DNA of 64,000 nt. Origin: UBA1351 sp963677885 (GTDB lineage Bacteria > Bacillota > Clostridia > Lachnospirales > Vallitaleaceae). Within the stretch, counting starts at the first letter, position 1; each line of letters begins with the position of its first letter. Made by a program: the position numbers and the translations under genes. Positions 19,348 to 27,565 of this stretch are shown piece by piece. Location of the stretch: positions 496,001-560,000 of the forward strand of contig OY782500.1 of assembly GCA_963677885.1 (NCBI GenBank). Reading direction: 5' to 3'. Below the pieces are notes generated by a model. The model ran no database searches and was not told the DNA's origin. It saw only the letters and a program-made list of their open reading frames with translations.

Positions 19348-19854
19348 CTACCGACCCAATAATCCATTACACCCAAAAGTATTCCTAACCCGAACAGATA
19401 CCCTGAAGTAATTGAACCATATCAGTACCCCAATAACTGCCTGCCCTACCGGAGCGAAAGAAGCACCGTGTAAACCACCAATCATCAACGATACTAAAAA
19501 TGCGTCTATAACAGCAACACTTAAGTTAGCAAGATAGAACATACTCGCAAACTTAGGAAAATTCCTGTCTATCCTGAAAAACATAATTAGAAGAAATAAG
19601 ACATACCCGAACATACCAATGTTAATAATAATTTCAAAACCAATGACAAGTCGAAATAAAGGCAGTACCGATTCACTAATCTGTAATGCAGGTATTAACC
19701 CTATAATAGCCCTGAATAAATTAATAGCTGATAAAAAGTAACTGATCAAAACAAAAATCAACCAGCCTCCAATCCCCTTAGGTCCTGCCGGCTCCATCTC
19801 TACCGGATTTATAATTTCCACAGTCTCACTTGAGTAATTCTCTTCAGTCATCAT
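19348..19854 (-). CDS. DUF2569-family membrane protein
   Basis: A 168-residue integral membrane protein. The N-terminal GPKGIGGWLIFVLISYFLSA is the hallmark of DUF2569 (the 'KGIGGWLILV' start), followed by about three more membrane segments (IIINIGMFGYVLFLLIMFF, LANLSVAVIDAFLVSLMIGG, VIGVLIWFNYF). The end RVRNTF matches the 'SxRVKNTF' pattern of the family. Its function is unknown. It is 7 nt downstream of a small zinc-ribbon gene, so the two are probably co-transcribed. Confidence 0.75.
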   Translation of the reverse strand: MMTEENYSSETVEIINPVEMEPAGPKGIGGWLIFVLISYFLSAINLFRAIIGLIPALQISESVLPLFRLVIGFEIIINIGMFGYVLFLLIMFFRIDRNFPKFASMFYLANLSVAVIDAFLVSLMIGGLHGASFAPVGQAVIGVLIWFNYFRVSVRVRNTFGCNGLLGR

Positions 19855-19861
19855 CTCCCAC

Positions 19862-20179
19862 CTACTCCTCTTCCTTCAATTCCTTCATCTGCTTCAGATA
19901 ATTTCTCTGTACATCTGTCAAACCATCATCAGCCCGGCCTTGATTGTCTTCACTGCCCGTAGCCTCTGCTTTATTAACCAGCACTGCCGCCCTGCAGATT
20001 GGACACTCCTTGAAATACTTCATCTCATAGGGAATAACCGGTATAAAGAACAAGGTGAACCAAGTGGTCATCTTCTTATACTGCCATGGTCTCACATTAT
20101 TGCATCTACCACATTGCACTCTGTCTGTTGTCCCCAACTCCTTAAATGTTCTCTTACCCCATCCAAAAAAAATAAACAT
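19862..20179 (-). CDS. Zinc-ribbon membrane-associated protein
   Basis: A 105-residue protein with the zinc ribbon CGRCNN..(about 35 residues)..CPIC, a hydrophobic segment between the knuckles (TTWFTLFFIPVIPYEMKYF) and an acidic, charged C-terminus. It begins MFIFFGWGKRTFKELG, which is typical of the small 'zinc-ribbon domain-containing' proteins of Firmicutes. It has no assigned function. It probably forms an operon with the DUF2569 gene. Confidence 0.7.
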   Translation of the reverse strand: MFIFFGWGKRTFKELGTTDRVQCGRCNNVRPWQYKKMTTWFTLFFIPVIPYEMKYFKECPICRAAVLVNKAEATGSEDNQGRADDGLTDVQRNYLKQMKELKEEE

Positions 20180-20243
20180 TAGTCTACTACCTCCACGTCA
20201 TCATCTTGTCCACTAGATCCTATAAAACTAGCCTAAGTGTGTC

Positions 20244-20873
20244 TTAACTCTTAAATATATAACTAACATCAACTACAACTCCGAAAATAAATGCACCAAC
20301 AAGCACTGCTGCATATGGAGACATCAATAGCCATACCAAGAAAAGGTTTAAGGCAGATAATCCAATATAGGGAAGATTCCTTTTGACGAAGTTCTGACTT
20401 TCTTTATTCGATTTATCATTTTTCAGTTTTGGACTTCCCTGGTCAAACCAAATCCATTTACCTAACAATATTGCCATCAATGAAAAAGAAAATAATCCAC
20501 TATCTCCAAGCTTAAAAAAAGAAAAAACAATAAGCGCCAAGATACATATAACCATCCAATCAGATATGTGATCTTGATAGTTCTTTTTTAACTTGTCAGT
20601 AATTTTCTTAAAACCCAACATAATAACTATAGTGAAAAGACCACTGGAAAATAAAGATCTTATCCATTCATTCTCAAAATCTACAGAAATAATAATGAGT
20701 CCAAAGTTAACAAACAATACCAAACCAAACATATTGAAAAAAGTTATGTAGACTAATGCATTCTCTACTTTATCTTTATGTTTTCCCTTTGCTAACATCA
20801 CTGGTAGTGTAGCCAATACAACAATAATTACTGCAAATACAATAACCAGAAACAAACTTACTTCATTATTCAT
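20244..20873 (-). CDS. Membrane protein, not recognised
   Basis: A 209-residue protein of about six to seven hydrophobic segments (FLVIVFAVIIVVLATLPVML, ALVYITFFNMFGLVLFVNFG, LFSSGLFTIVIMLGF, WMVICILALIVFSFF, LSALNLFLVWLLM, AAVLVGAFIFGVVVDVSYIF) and a central charged loop with several Lys/Asp. I do not recognise a family. It lies between the zinc-ribbon gene and the KAP NTPase gene, all on one strand. Confidence 0.6.
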   Translation of the reverse strand: MNNEVSLFLVIVFAVIIVVLATLPVMLAKGKHKDKVENALVYITFFNMFGLVLFVNFGLIIISVDFENEWIRSLFSSGLFTIVIMLGFKKITDKLKKNYQDHISDWMVICILALIVFSFFKLGDSGLFSFSLMAILLGKWIWFDQGSPKLKNDKSNKESQNFVKRNLPYIGLSALNLFLVWLLMSPYAAVLVGAFIFGVVVDVSYIFKS

Positions 20874-20890
20874 ATTCTTTCACCGCTTCC

Positions 20891-21013
20891 TCACTCTTCA
20901 TTCAAATGCTTCCTCATCCGATAAGTCCTATAAAACATAGTGATTATTAAGCAGGACGAAAAACCAGCACTTGCATTGTCATATTTGCAGTGATATTCAT
21001 CAGTTCTGCCATA
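20891..21013 (-). pseudogene. Possible short coding remnant
   Basis: A 41-codon frame without its own start reads YGRTDEYHCKYDNASAGFSS, then a hydrophobic CLIITMFY and a basic end RTYRMRKHLNEE. A different frame in the same place gives a 21-codon ORF with ATG and a good AGGAAGG box. Neither can be assigned. It lies between the KAP gene and the membrane protein gene. Confidence 0.2.
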
Positions 21014-21087
21014 TTAGTTTCCTTCCTAACTCCTAAAAGTAGTCTGGTCGTATTCGAAGACCGTCAATTTATTAAAAACATACCATG

Positions 21088-24000
21088 TCAATCGATTTCC
21101 ACACTCTCCTGACACTCTCGAATGAATAACTCAAGTATTGATAAGTCTGGCCATTCAACCAACAGATTCTCGAAGATTCGTTTATACTTAGCATGTTCCT
21201 TGCGTTCAAGCATAAATTCATAAATCTCGGTAACAATTTCTCTCCTACCCTTTTCCTTTTTAAGTACTCTGTGAAAACAAGAGGTAGCCATTTCTACTTT
21301 CTTCTCCAGTGCATATGCATGACCCAGGAAATAGTGTTTGGAAGCATCCTTTGCATCAATTTTAATTGCTTTGAGATACAACTCTATTGCTCTTTTATGG
21401 TTTGCCTTAATAAGATTAAGATAGCCCAGCGCTGCCAACGAAGTATGACATCTAGGATTCATATGTAATGCCTTCGTATAGTATTCTTCTGAATCAATAT
21501 AATTTTTTAGCGCACCGTAACATGCACCTAGATCCCGAAGGGTTTTATCGTAATATGGATGGAGTTCATGTGCTTGCTCAAAGTGACCAATTGCTTCAGA
21601 ATACTCACCACATGACAAATAGCAATAACCAATCAGATGTTTGAAGTAATAATCATTGGGAGCATAATATATCCCCTTCATAATTTCTTCCTCAGCTAAT
21701 TTGGCGGTTTCTAGCGTCTTTTGGGATACTTCAAATTTGCTGACACCTATGTATTTATGAATTGAATGAGACTTATATTTATCATAGACCTTTGTTGAAT
21801 ATTCATTCAATTCATCGAACATATAATTTTTGAGATATATTTCCAGTTTTATTAATGAATATTCCAATCTATCATCATGTTCCAGTGCAATGTCAATGTG
21901 CTTCATTGCATTCTTAAAAGATTCTGCGAAATCCTCACTGCCCCAGTTGCTGTTGCTCATTTCAGCATTGTGCTTTTCTGCGATTAGTGCTTGTTTCTGA
22001 AAACCTGCAATCCGGTTAATGATATTCTGAATATTTTCAAGTATAGATTCTTGATTGAGTTCATTTAGAACTGTGTAATCAATATCATTTTTGGGTATGA
22101 CTTTGTAAAGCTCAATTAAGGGTTTTGAAACAATATAGAGATGACAATAGAACTGCCCCTTCTTTAAAAGCATATCATCATTGAACCTAACGCTCTTTTC
22201 AGCCTCGTCAAAACATTTGATGACCTTTCTGCTTTTGTCAATAATACTTTTCTCATCGCCAGGATGCTCCCTAAACATCGAAAGATAAAGCAATGCTTCT
22301 TCGTAGTGAAGATATCCGTTAGTTGGTTTCAAATGCTGTGCTATACTTAAAATTCGAAATGCAGTTTTTCGATATAATGGTTTTTCGCATACAATGCGGA
22401 ACAGATGTGCAAGGGATCTTGATATTTCATCTATGTTATCCTGCTCCAGCCCATTAATTTTAGATATCACATCATCGGTTACCAACTCTATACTTATAGG
22501 TTTATTAAGATTTGGTTCTTCTTGAACCATTTCAAGTAATAGTTTGCATACCCATTCCTCAAGCTTCAGTATCATTTTGTCAGCCTGGTCATTCTCTATT
22601 CTGCAGTCAAGCCTATAATACACTTCACATATGGAATTGATGACCGCCAATTTATGGTCTGTACTGTACTCAGTACTATTTCCTAGGTGATGTAATGTTT
22701 CATAGAACCTAGTAACTGCATTCTTGTAATCGCCATATAGAGTATGTGTATAAAAATCATCTACACAGTTACTGACTCTGGTTTCAAGGTGATTATGGAA
22801 GTATTTCCATATAAGTTTCGTCTCTTTGAATAACCTCGGTTGTTTTGAAAACTTTTGTGTGACCAGTCTGCATCGGTCGTCTTTAATGAGTTCTCCTAAT
22901 CTAGGAAACAATATACAGAGGAGTATATAGACATCATAGTTTTTTTCAGAATTAAGAATGGCATCAGTATATTCGCCACCGAACAAATACCGGCCGACTT
23001 CCTTTATATCTGAAGTATGGTTTATTCTAGAGACCGTATTCTCAAGATCAATCCACTTATCATGAAAAACATAACTCAGAATCTCTACGATGAACAAATC
23101 ATCAAAGCTTAGAAGAATGACGCCGTCCTCTGACTTATAACACATTTCCTGTCTATATAATTCACTCGATTCTAGGGTTGAAACACGTATACTAAAAGAA
23201 TTGATGAAAACCTTGGCGTCTCGAATATGTTGAAAGTACTTCATATAATCAACTTTTACTAAATCCAGTAATTCTTTTGATATTGCATTACCATATCTGT
23301 CGGCAATTGCACTGACCAAATAATCGCCGACTACCTTCTGTGATATTGTGGGCATTGTGAATTTAGCCTGAATAAACTTTTCCAGATAGATATCATCCTT
23401 ATTTATCTTCTTTAGCTGATACTTTACATACTCTTCATCATATATAAAAATAAAGACAATATTCTTTAAGTCCAGATTACGCTTGATTGTCTGAAGAACT
23501 TTAATAATTTCATCACCATCCATACGATCGAAATCATCAAGGAAAACGACTAACTTCATATGGTACATATCAAGCTCATCTTCAATACTTTTCTTGATTT
23601 TCAACAAATCATTGTAATCTGTAACGAATAGGCTTAATACATTTGCTAGAGGATTGTAATCCTTAGATAGTTCAAGGACAGCACGGGTGACCTTCTTCAT
23701 TCTACGGAATGAAGAAATCAGGATTTTTCCGTCGAATTTCTTTTCATGAATTTTCTTATAGCTGGATATACTTTCTAATATTTGATCATAAAGTTCCGTC
23801 ATAAAATCAGCCTGATCACAGTGCAGGAAAGAATTAAAGTCGACACATATCAGTTGTTGCGTGTTATAAGACTGTTTTTTAATATCTTCCTTGATAAGAT
23901 TGATTAAAGATGTTTTTCCGTTCCCCCATGGGCCGATAATCCCTAAGCTGAACGAAATATCACTTTGAACACTTCTTATATAATCAATCAGATGGGAAAC

Positions 24001-24645
24001 CAGCTCGTGATGACCACATTTGTCTTCAATTATCTGACTAATTGCCATATCATTTTCTATACTGAATTTTTTGTGTTCCTGGTAAGGATTTATCTTATCT
24101 AATGCCACCATTTTTCTGTAATGTACCCAAAAATTAAAAATTAGATATATGTATACTATTGCGCATAGAACAAAAGGAATAATATTCAGCCTTAATAGTC
24201 CTCTTAAATACCTAATGCCAAAAAAATAGAAATGACTGGACATACCAAGAAAGATACCGACTTTTGTTCTCAGCATATAGGATGTCGGAAGTTCAATCTC
24301 GGTGTGTTGGGAATACATGACAACTAGCTTAAGAGCTACGGCTATAATCAGTGTTATCACTACACCAATAGCTGCAATATCCTTGTTTATCGTTACTTTT
24401 ATGAATTCTTCTGCGTTAATATTTAACCTATAATATGCTGCATTATATAAAAGCAAATACCCGCAAGTTTGAACAATAGCTACAATGAACAAGATATGTA
24501 CTAGTCTGTCAATTCGTAGCACTTCCTTAATGAGTCCATACTTTTGGGTTGTCCAGTTTTCTTCTGGAATCTCTTGTAGCCAATTCTCAATAGTCGCTTC
24601 TTTGATGACTCTTGTATCGTTTATAGACCTATCCATTTGTTTCAT
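21088..24645 (-). CDS. KAP-family P-loop NTPase with TPR domain
   Basis: About 1185 residues. Four to six membrane segments lie in the first 180 residues (IVAIVQTCGYLLLYNAAYY, AIGVVITLIIAVALKLVVM, IIPFVLCAIVYIYLIFNFWV). The KAP domain follows with Walker A GIIGPWGNGKTSLINLI and Walker B KLVVFLDDFDRMDGDE, interrupted by membrane helices as is usual for KAP. The C-terminal third is tetratricopeptide repeats (YCYLSCGEYSEAIGHFEQAH, HMNPRCHTSLAALGYLNL). I start at the ATG at 24645, with AGAGGTGA 8 nt before it; a second ATG 18 nt upstream has a GAGG box and is also possible. KAP NTPases are membrane-linked and sporadically distributed; some sit in phage-defence loci. The TPR tail suggests a protein partner. 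Neighbouring small membrane proteins may be part of the same complex. Confidence 0.85.
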   Translation of the reverse strand: MKQMDRSINDTRVIKEATIENWLQEIPEENWTTQKYGLIKEVLRIDRLVHILFIVAIVQTCGYLLLYNAAYYRLNINAEEFIKVTINKDIAAIGVVITLIIAVALKLVVMYSQHTEIELPTSYMLRTKVGIFLGMSSHFYFFGIRYLRGLLRLNIIPFVLCAIVYIYLIFNFWVHYRKMVALDKINPYQEHKKFSIENDMAISQIIEDKCGHHELVSHLIDYIRSVQSDISFSLGIIGPWGNGKTSLINLIKEDIKKQSYNTQQLICVDFNSFLHCDQADFMTELYDQILESISSYKKIHEKKFDGKILISSFRRMKKVTRAVLELSKDYNPLANVLSLFVTDYNDLLKIKKSIEDELDMYHMKLVVFLDDFDRMDGDEIIKVLQTIKRNLDLKNIVFIFIYDEEYVKYQLKKINKDDIYLEKFIQAKFTMPTISQKVVGDYLVSAIADRYGNAISKELLDLVKVDYMKYFQHIRDAKVFINSFSIRVSTLESSELYRQEMCYKSEDGVILLSFDDLFIVEILSYVFHDKWIDLENTVSRINHTSDIKEVGRYLFGGEYTDAILNSEKNYDVYILLCILFPRLGELIKDDRCRLVTQKFSKQPRLFKETKLIWKYFHNHLETRVSNCVDDFYTHTLYGDYKNAVTRFYETLHHLGNSTEYSTDHKLAVINSICEVYYRLDCRIENDQADKMILKLEEWVCKLLLEMVQEEPNLNKPISIELVTDDVISKINGLEQDNIDEISRSLAHLFRIVCEKPLYRKTAFRILSIAQHLKPTNGYLHYEEALLYLSMFREHPGDEKSIIDKSRKVIKCFDEAEKSVRFNDDMLLKKGQFYCHLYIVSKPLIELYKVIPKNDIDYTVLNELNQESILENIQNIINRIAGFQKQALIAEKHNAEMSNSNWGSEDFAESFKNAMKHIDIALEHDDRLEYSLIKLEIYLKNYMFDELNEYSTKVYDKYKSHSIHKYIGVSKFEVSQKTLETAKLAEEEIMKGIYYAPNDYYFKHLIGYCYLSCGEYSEAIGHFEQAHELHPYYDKTLRDLGACYGALKNYIDSEEYYTKALHMNPRCHTSLAALGYLNLIKANHKRAIELYLKAIKIDAKDASKHYFLGHAYALEKKVEMATSCFHRVLKKEKGRREIVTEIYEFMLERKEHAKYKRIFENLLVEWPDLSILELFIRECQESVEID

Positions 24646-24737
24646 CAGCTTCTCACCTCTCATACAACCTCAATACCCTCTGCCAAAACATCTTCCCTCA
24701 ACCATTCAGAAAAATCTATATTACAATATTTACAAAT

Positions 24738-25049
24738 TTAATCCTCTTGCATCACCATCAACTCAAACAACCCATCTTCAACACCACTACCAATATCCAT
24801 CATAAATAGCACCACAAAGAGAATAATCACCCCAACATACAGGACAGTTGAAGCTATACACATGGCAATCCCCGCAATAGCAAGCCCTCTCGTATCAGAC
24901 TGCAAACCTTTTCTTCCTAGATAGATTCCAATAATCTGTCTGGAGATAATGCTGCTCCCTAATAAGCAGCTAATGCCCAGAATAAAAGATGCTATAGCAG
25001 CATTCCCTAATCGTTTCTTCTCACGTTCATCCATTACTACTTGATCCAT
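24738..25049 (-). CDS. DUF4190-type small membrane protein
   Basis: A 103-residue protein with two to three membrane segments (NAAIASFILGISCLLGSSII, IAGIAMCIASTVLYVGVIIL) and the internal IGIYLGRKGLQSDTRGLAIAGI motif typical of the DUF4190 family ('GLxxGHxALxxIRxxxRGLAIAGL'). Its role is unknown. It lies 92 bp upstream of the KAP NTPase gene and may be transcribed with it. Confidence 0.65.
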   Translation of the reverse strand: MDQVVMDEREKKRLGNAAIASFILGISCLLGSSIISRQIIGIYLGRKGLQSDTRGLAIAGIAMCIASTVLYVGVIILFVVLFMMDIGSGVEDGLFELMVMQED

Positions 25050-25100
25050 AACCCACCTCGTTTTATATCATCCCATTTTCAATAAACAGGTTTACTCACA

Positions 25101-25769
25101 TCACTCAAATCTACCCAAGCTACCAACAAACTCATCCGTCTTCATAGTAAACTTGTACTTGATCCCATTCAGAATCATCCTTCCGGTCGTCCGACTCCCA
25201 GACTCTTTAGATCTAAGAATCTCAAAGTTATCTGATGTTACCAGCATAATATGCTTCTTGTTATTTGTCGTAACAAACACATCATCATCATAGCAGGCAA
25301 CAAACCAATTCTTGCCGGAGATACGATCAACAATCTTAACCCTATAGAAGATATCACAATAATCTTTTATCTCATTTACTTGATCTATATAGACTTCATA
25401 TGTCTCACTGCTAAGCTCAAGCCCTTTAGATTTCTTCAATATTCTATACCCAATAGCAAAGATAATAACCTTATAGATAATTCCATAACTTGGAGCACCG
25501 GCAATAATCGCCATCATGTCAAAAAATCCAAAAAACATAACCACGCTCAAAAAGCCTACTAGGACTTTCCTGTTAGGCTTTAAATATAGCAATATTAATA
25601 AGACAACATAAACGCTGTCTATAATGAACGTAATGAAATTACTTTGATAACGGATAAGTATGATACTGATGCCAATACCTACCCCATAAATAATTAACAA
25701 TGTCATTGCTAATCTACGCAAAGATGCGTAGAAATCATATACTCGTTCATCAAGTCTTTGTGTTTGCAT
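25101..25769 (-). CDS. Membrane protein, not recognised; 5' end duplicated
   Basis: A 222-residue protein with four hydrophobic segments in residues 15-115 (LAMTLLIIYGVGIGISIILI, FIIDSVYVVLLILLYL, VLVGFLSVVMFFGFFDMMAI, IIYKVIIFAIGYRIL) and a soluble beta-rich C-terminal half (CDIFYRVKIVDRISGKNWF, HIMLVTSDNFEILRSKE) that could be a PH-like fold. The ATG has a GAGGGG box. The first 143 bp, including the ribosome site, recur at 30601-30743. I do not recognise a function. Confidence 0.6.
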   Translation of the reverse strand: MQTQRLDERVYDFYASLRRLAMTLLIIYGVGIGISIILIRYQSNFITFIIDSVYVVLLILLYLKPNRKVLVGFLSVVMFFGFFDMMAIIAGAPSYGIIYKVIIFAIGYRILKKSKGLELSSETYEVYIDQVNEIKDYCDIFYRVKIVDRISGKNWFVACYDDDVFVTTNNKKHIMLVTSDNFEILRSKESGSRTTGRMILNGIKYKFTMKTDEFVGSLGRFE

Positions 25770-25781
25770 AATAGTCCCCTC
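25639..25781. repeat. 143-bp direct repeat, copy 1
   Basis: This segment matches 30601-30743 with about six mismatches in 143 bp by eye (about 96 percent). It covers the ribosome site and first 44 codons of the membrane protein gene. Copy 2 has the same orientation about 5 kb away. The outer edges are sharp at both ends. Confidence 0.9.
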
Positions 25782-25783
25782 GT

Positions 25784-26152
25784 CTATATTATATTTATAT
25801 TCATAACTTTTGATTGTCCTAATCTGATAATCTCTCTCTGATGATTGTCAATTTTAACATCCCGAAAATCAACACCATCAAAATTGGTATCTATAATATT
25901 AGCATCTCTTAAATCTGAATGAGTCAGCAAAGTATTAGATAAGTTTGCTCCACTTAAATCAGCACCTTTTAAATCACTACCACTAAGATTACAGCCATAT
26001 AAATTTATCTTGGAAAAATTCGTGTTCCTTAGGTTAGCATTATAAAAATTTGCTATTTGAATTCCAGGCAATATGATTTTTCTTCCTCTTCTTGACACAA
26101 AAGAAGACCAACTGAAATCGCATCCTTCCAGGTTACAACGTAAACGCTCCAT
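25784..26152 (-). CDS. Pentapeptide-repeat protein, 5' end cut by IS66
   Basis: About 122 residues made of A(D/N)LXX pentapeptide repeats (LRNTNFSKINLYGCNLSGSD, LKGADLSGANLSNTLLTHSD). The repeats form a right-handed beta-helix; family roles include gyrase protection and scaffolding. The original 5' end is missing: the first four codons (MERL) are encoded by the terminal repeat of the IS66 remnant, whose outer edge is at 26140. No ribosome site precedes either this ATG or the GTG 12 nt upstream, so expression is doubtful. It ends 14 bp before the membrane protein gene. Confidence 0.65.
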   Translation of the reverse strand: MERLRCNLEGCDFSWSSFVSRRGRKIILPGIQIANFYNANLRNTNFSKINLYGCNLSGSDLKGADLSGANLSNTLLTHSDLRDANIIDTNFDGVDFRDVKIDNHQREIIRLGQSKVMNINII

Positions 26153-26162
26153 AGTCAGTACC
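26140..26162. repeat. IS66 terminal inverted repeat, left
   Basis: Reading inward, GTAAACGCTCCATAGTCAGT continues to ACC. It matches the right end (27267-27289) at 21 of 23 positions. The GTAA start is characteristic of IS66 family ends. No 8-bp target duplication is seen (GTTACAAC on this side, TTTTTATT on the other). Confidence 0.75.
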
Positions 26163-26196
26163 ACTATAAATAAATGGTCATTTTCATGACAATTAT

Positions 26197-27168
26197 TTAC
26201 TTTTTTGGTTTTCTGATATCTTCCGGTAACTTATCCGACCAAGGCAGCAGATCTTCCAGGAAGGTCTTACTTGTTTCTTCCATAAGTTTAGGAATCTCAG
26301 TCAGTAAGTATTCAAAGTACTCATATGGCTTTAAGTTATTGGTTTTTCTGTTTCAGCTATACTATAAGTAATGGCAAAAGAGTTTGCTCCTCTGATGGTA
26401 TCAATGACCTGCCAATTCTTCTTACCAATACAGAAACCTCGAATGGAACGCTCGCTGGCGTTGTTGTCCATCGGAAAGTCACCATCAGTTAAGAACACTT
26501 TTAGATAACGTTCTTGATTCAATATATATTTGAATGCATCACGAAGTTTTCCGTTTTTTTGTACAAGATGGTCATTCTGTTTCAGGAACATAAACAAAGC
26601 ATCTACCAAGGGTTTGATAATCACCTGGCGTTGCTTAAGTCGCTCCCCGGAAGAAAAATCTTTTAACTTGTTTTCTTCCCGGTATATGGCTTGTATTTTG
26701 CTTCATATTCAAATATGCTATGGTTTCTTTTTGGTCGGTTTTCGGTACTACTTTGACTGCCTCGTCAAAGCGGCGCCTAGCATGTACCAGCATCCTGCAA
26801 TCATCAAATCTTCAATATCTTTCTCTATACTGTGGTAGACTTGATAGCCATCAGTCACACATATACCGGAGAAATCTTTAAGGAAGGTCCTGGGATGTGA
26901 AGTATTCCTCGTTTTCTGGTATTCATATAGGATGATTTGTTCATCCTTATACATAAAACCCGAACGATAAACCCACATGTAACTTTTGTTCCAAGCATGA
27001 TTCCCGAACACACCGAAGTCGAAAGTAATAATTGGCTTTTGATATATCATGAAGACCACACCAGTCTTCAACCTTGGTCCCTTTAGGGCGAGCCTGGCAG
27101 TCTTTAATCCGTTCAGCCCACTTTTGTAGGCGGACTTATTTAGCAACGATACTTATTTGAGATTTCAT
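26197..27168 (-). pseudogene. IS66 transposase remnants
   Basis: Three blocks of transposase sequence survive in different frames. The middle block (26748-27146 in its frame) carries SYMWVYRSG and TDGYQVYHSI; a later one (26331-26624) has the DDE-domain signature DNNASERSIRGFCIGKKNW. The C-terminal NNLKPYEYFEYLL..PEDIRKPKK resumes in yet another frame to a stop at 26197. At the far 5' side, ATG 27168 with an AAAGGAG box begins MKSQISIVAK and stops at once, looking like the start of the accessory tnpA. Several frameshifts and deletions exclude activity. Confidence 0.85.
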
Positions 27169-27187
27169 CTTATTCTCCTTTTGACTT

Positions 27188-27219
27188 GTCTTAAAAGTTT
27201 AGTACTAAACTTTTAAGAC
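27188..27219. repeat. 32-bp perfect palindrome
   Basis: The half GTCTTAAAAGTTTAGT is followed immediately by its exact complement, giving 32 bp without a loop or mismatch. It lies between the IS66 right end and the remnant tnpA ribosome site. No T-run follows on either strand. It could be an operator for the transposase genes or a former barrier to read-through. Confidence 0.7.
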
Positions 27220-27266
27220 TCATAGTGTAAGAAGAACATTATCTCAAATATAAATGGTCAGTGGTA

Positions 27267-27289
27267 GGTACTGGCTATGGAGCGATTAC
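27267..27289. repeat. IS66 terminal inverted repeat, right
   Basis: The complement reads GTAATCGCTCCATAGCCAGT then ACC, differing from the left end at two positions. The 276 bp from here to the RCC1 gene contain no gene that I can support. A frame near 27300-27380 reads LGVELCWNNKLVGTIKDMK and stops against the element, which could be a leftover of whatever it interrupted. Confidence 0.75.
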
Positions 27290-27565
27290 TTTTTATTTCA
27301 TATCCTTGATTGTTCCAACGAGTTTGTTATTCCAGCACAATTCTACTCCTAAATTTTTCCGAAAAATAGTGTCATCTCACTTTCCGTTCATTTATTTAGT
27401 AATGTTATAAACTGTTATCATTGTAATTTCATGCTGCGATTATTAACAATATTTATCTGGACTGGACTTCACTTAATCAGCATTTGTTTTAAAAAATAAA
27501 TTTCGCAGATTCAGGCAGAAGTTAAGATAGATATGCATTTTTTCATATGCTCTCTTTCCAATATA

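Larger units (their letters stand above)
26140..27289. mobile_element. Degenerate IS66-family insertion sequence
   Basis: An 1150-bp element bounded by 23-bp imperfect terminal inverted repeats and containing fragments of an IS66 transposase. Intact IS66 elements are about 2.4-2.7 kb with three genes; here most of tnpA, all of tnpB and parts of tnpC are lost, and the rest is frameshifted. It has no target duplication, which suggests internal deletion or recombination after insertion. It interrupts a pentapeptide-repeat gene. Confidence 0.8.
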
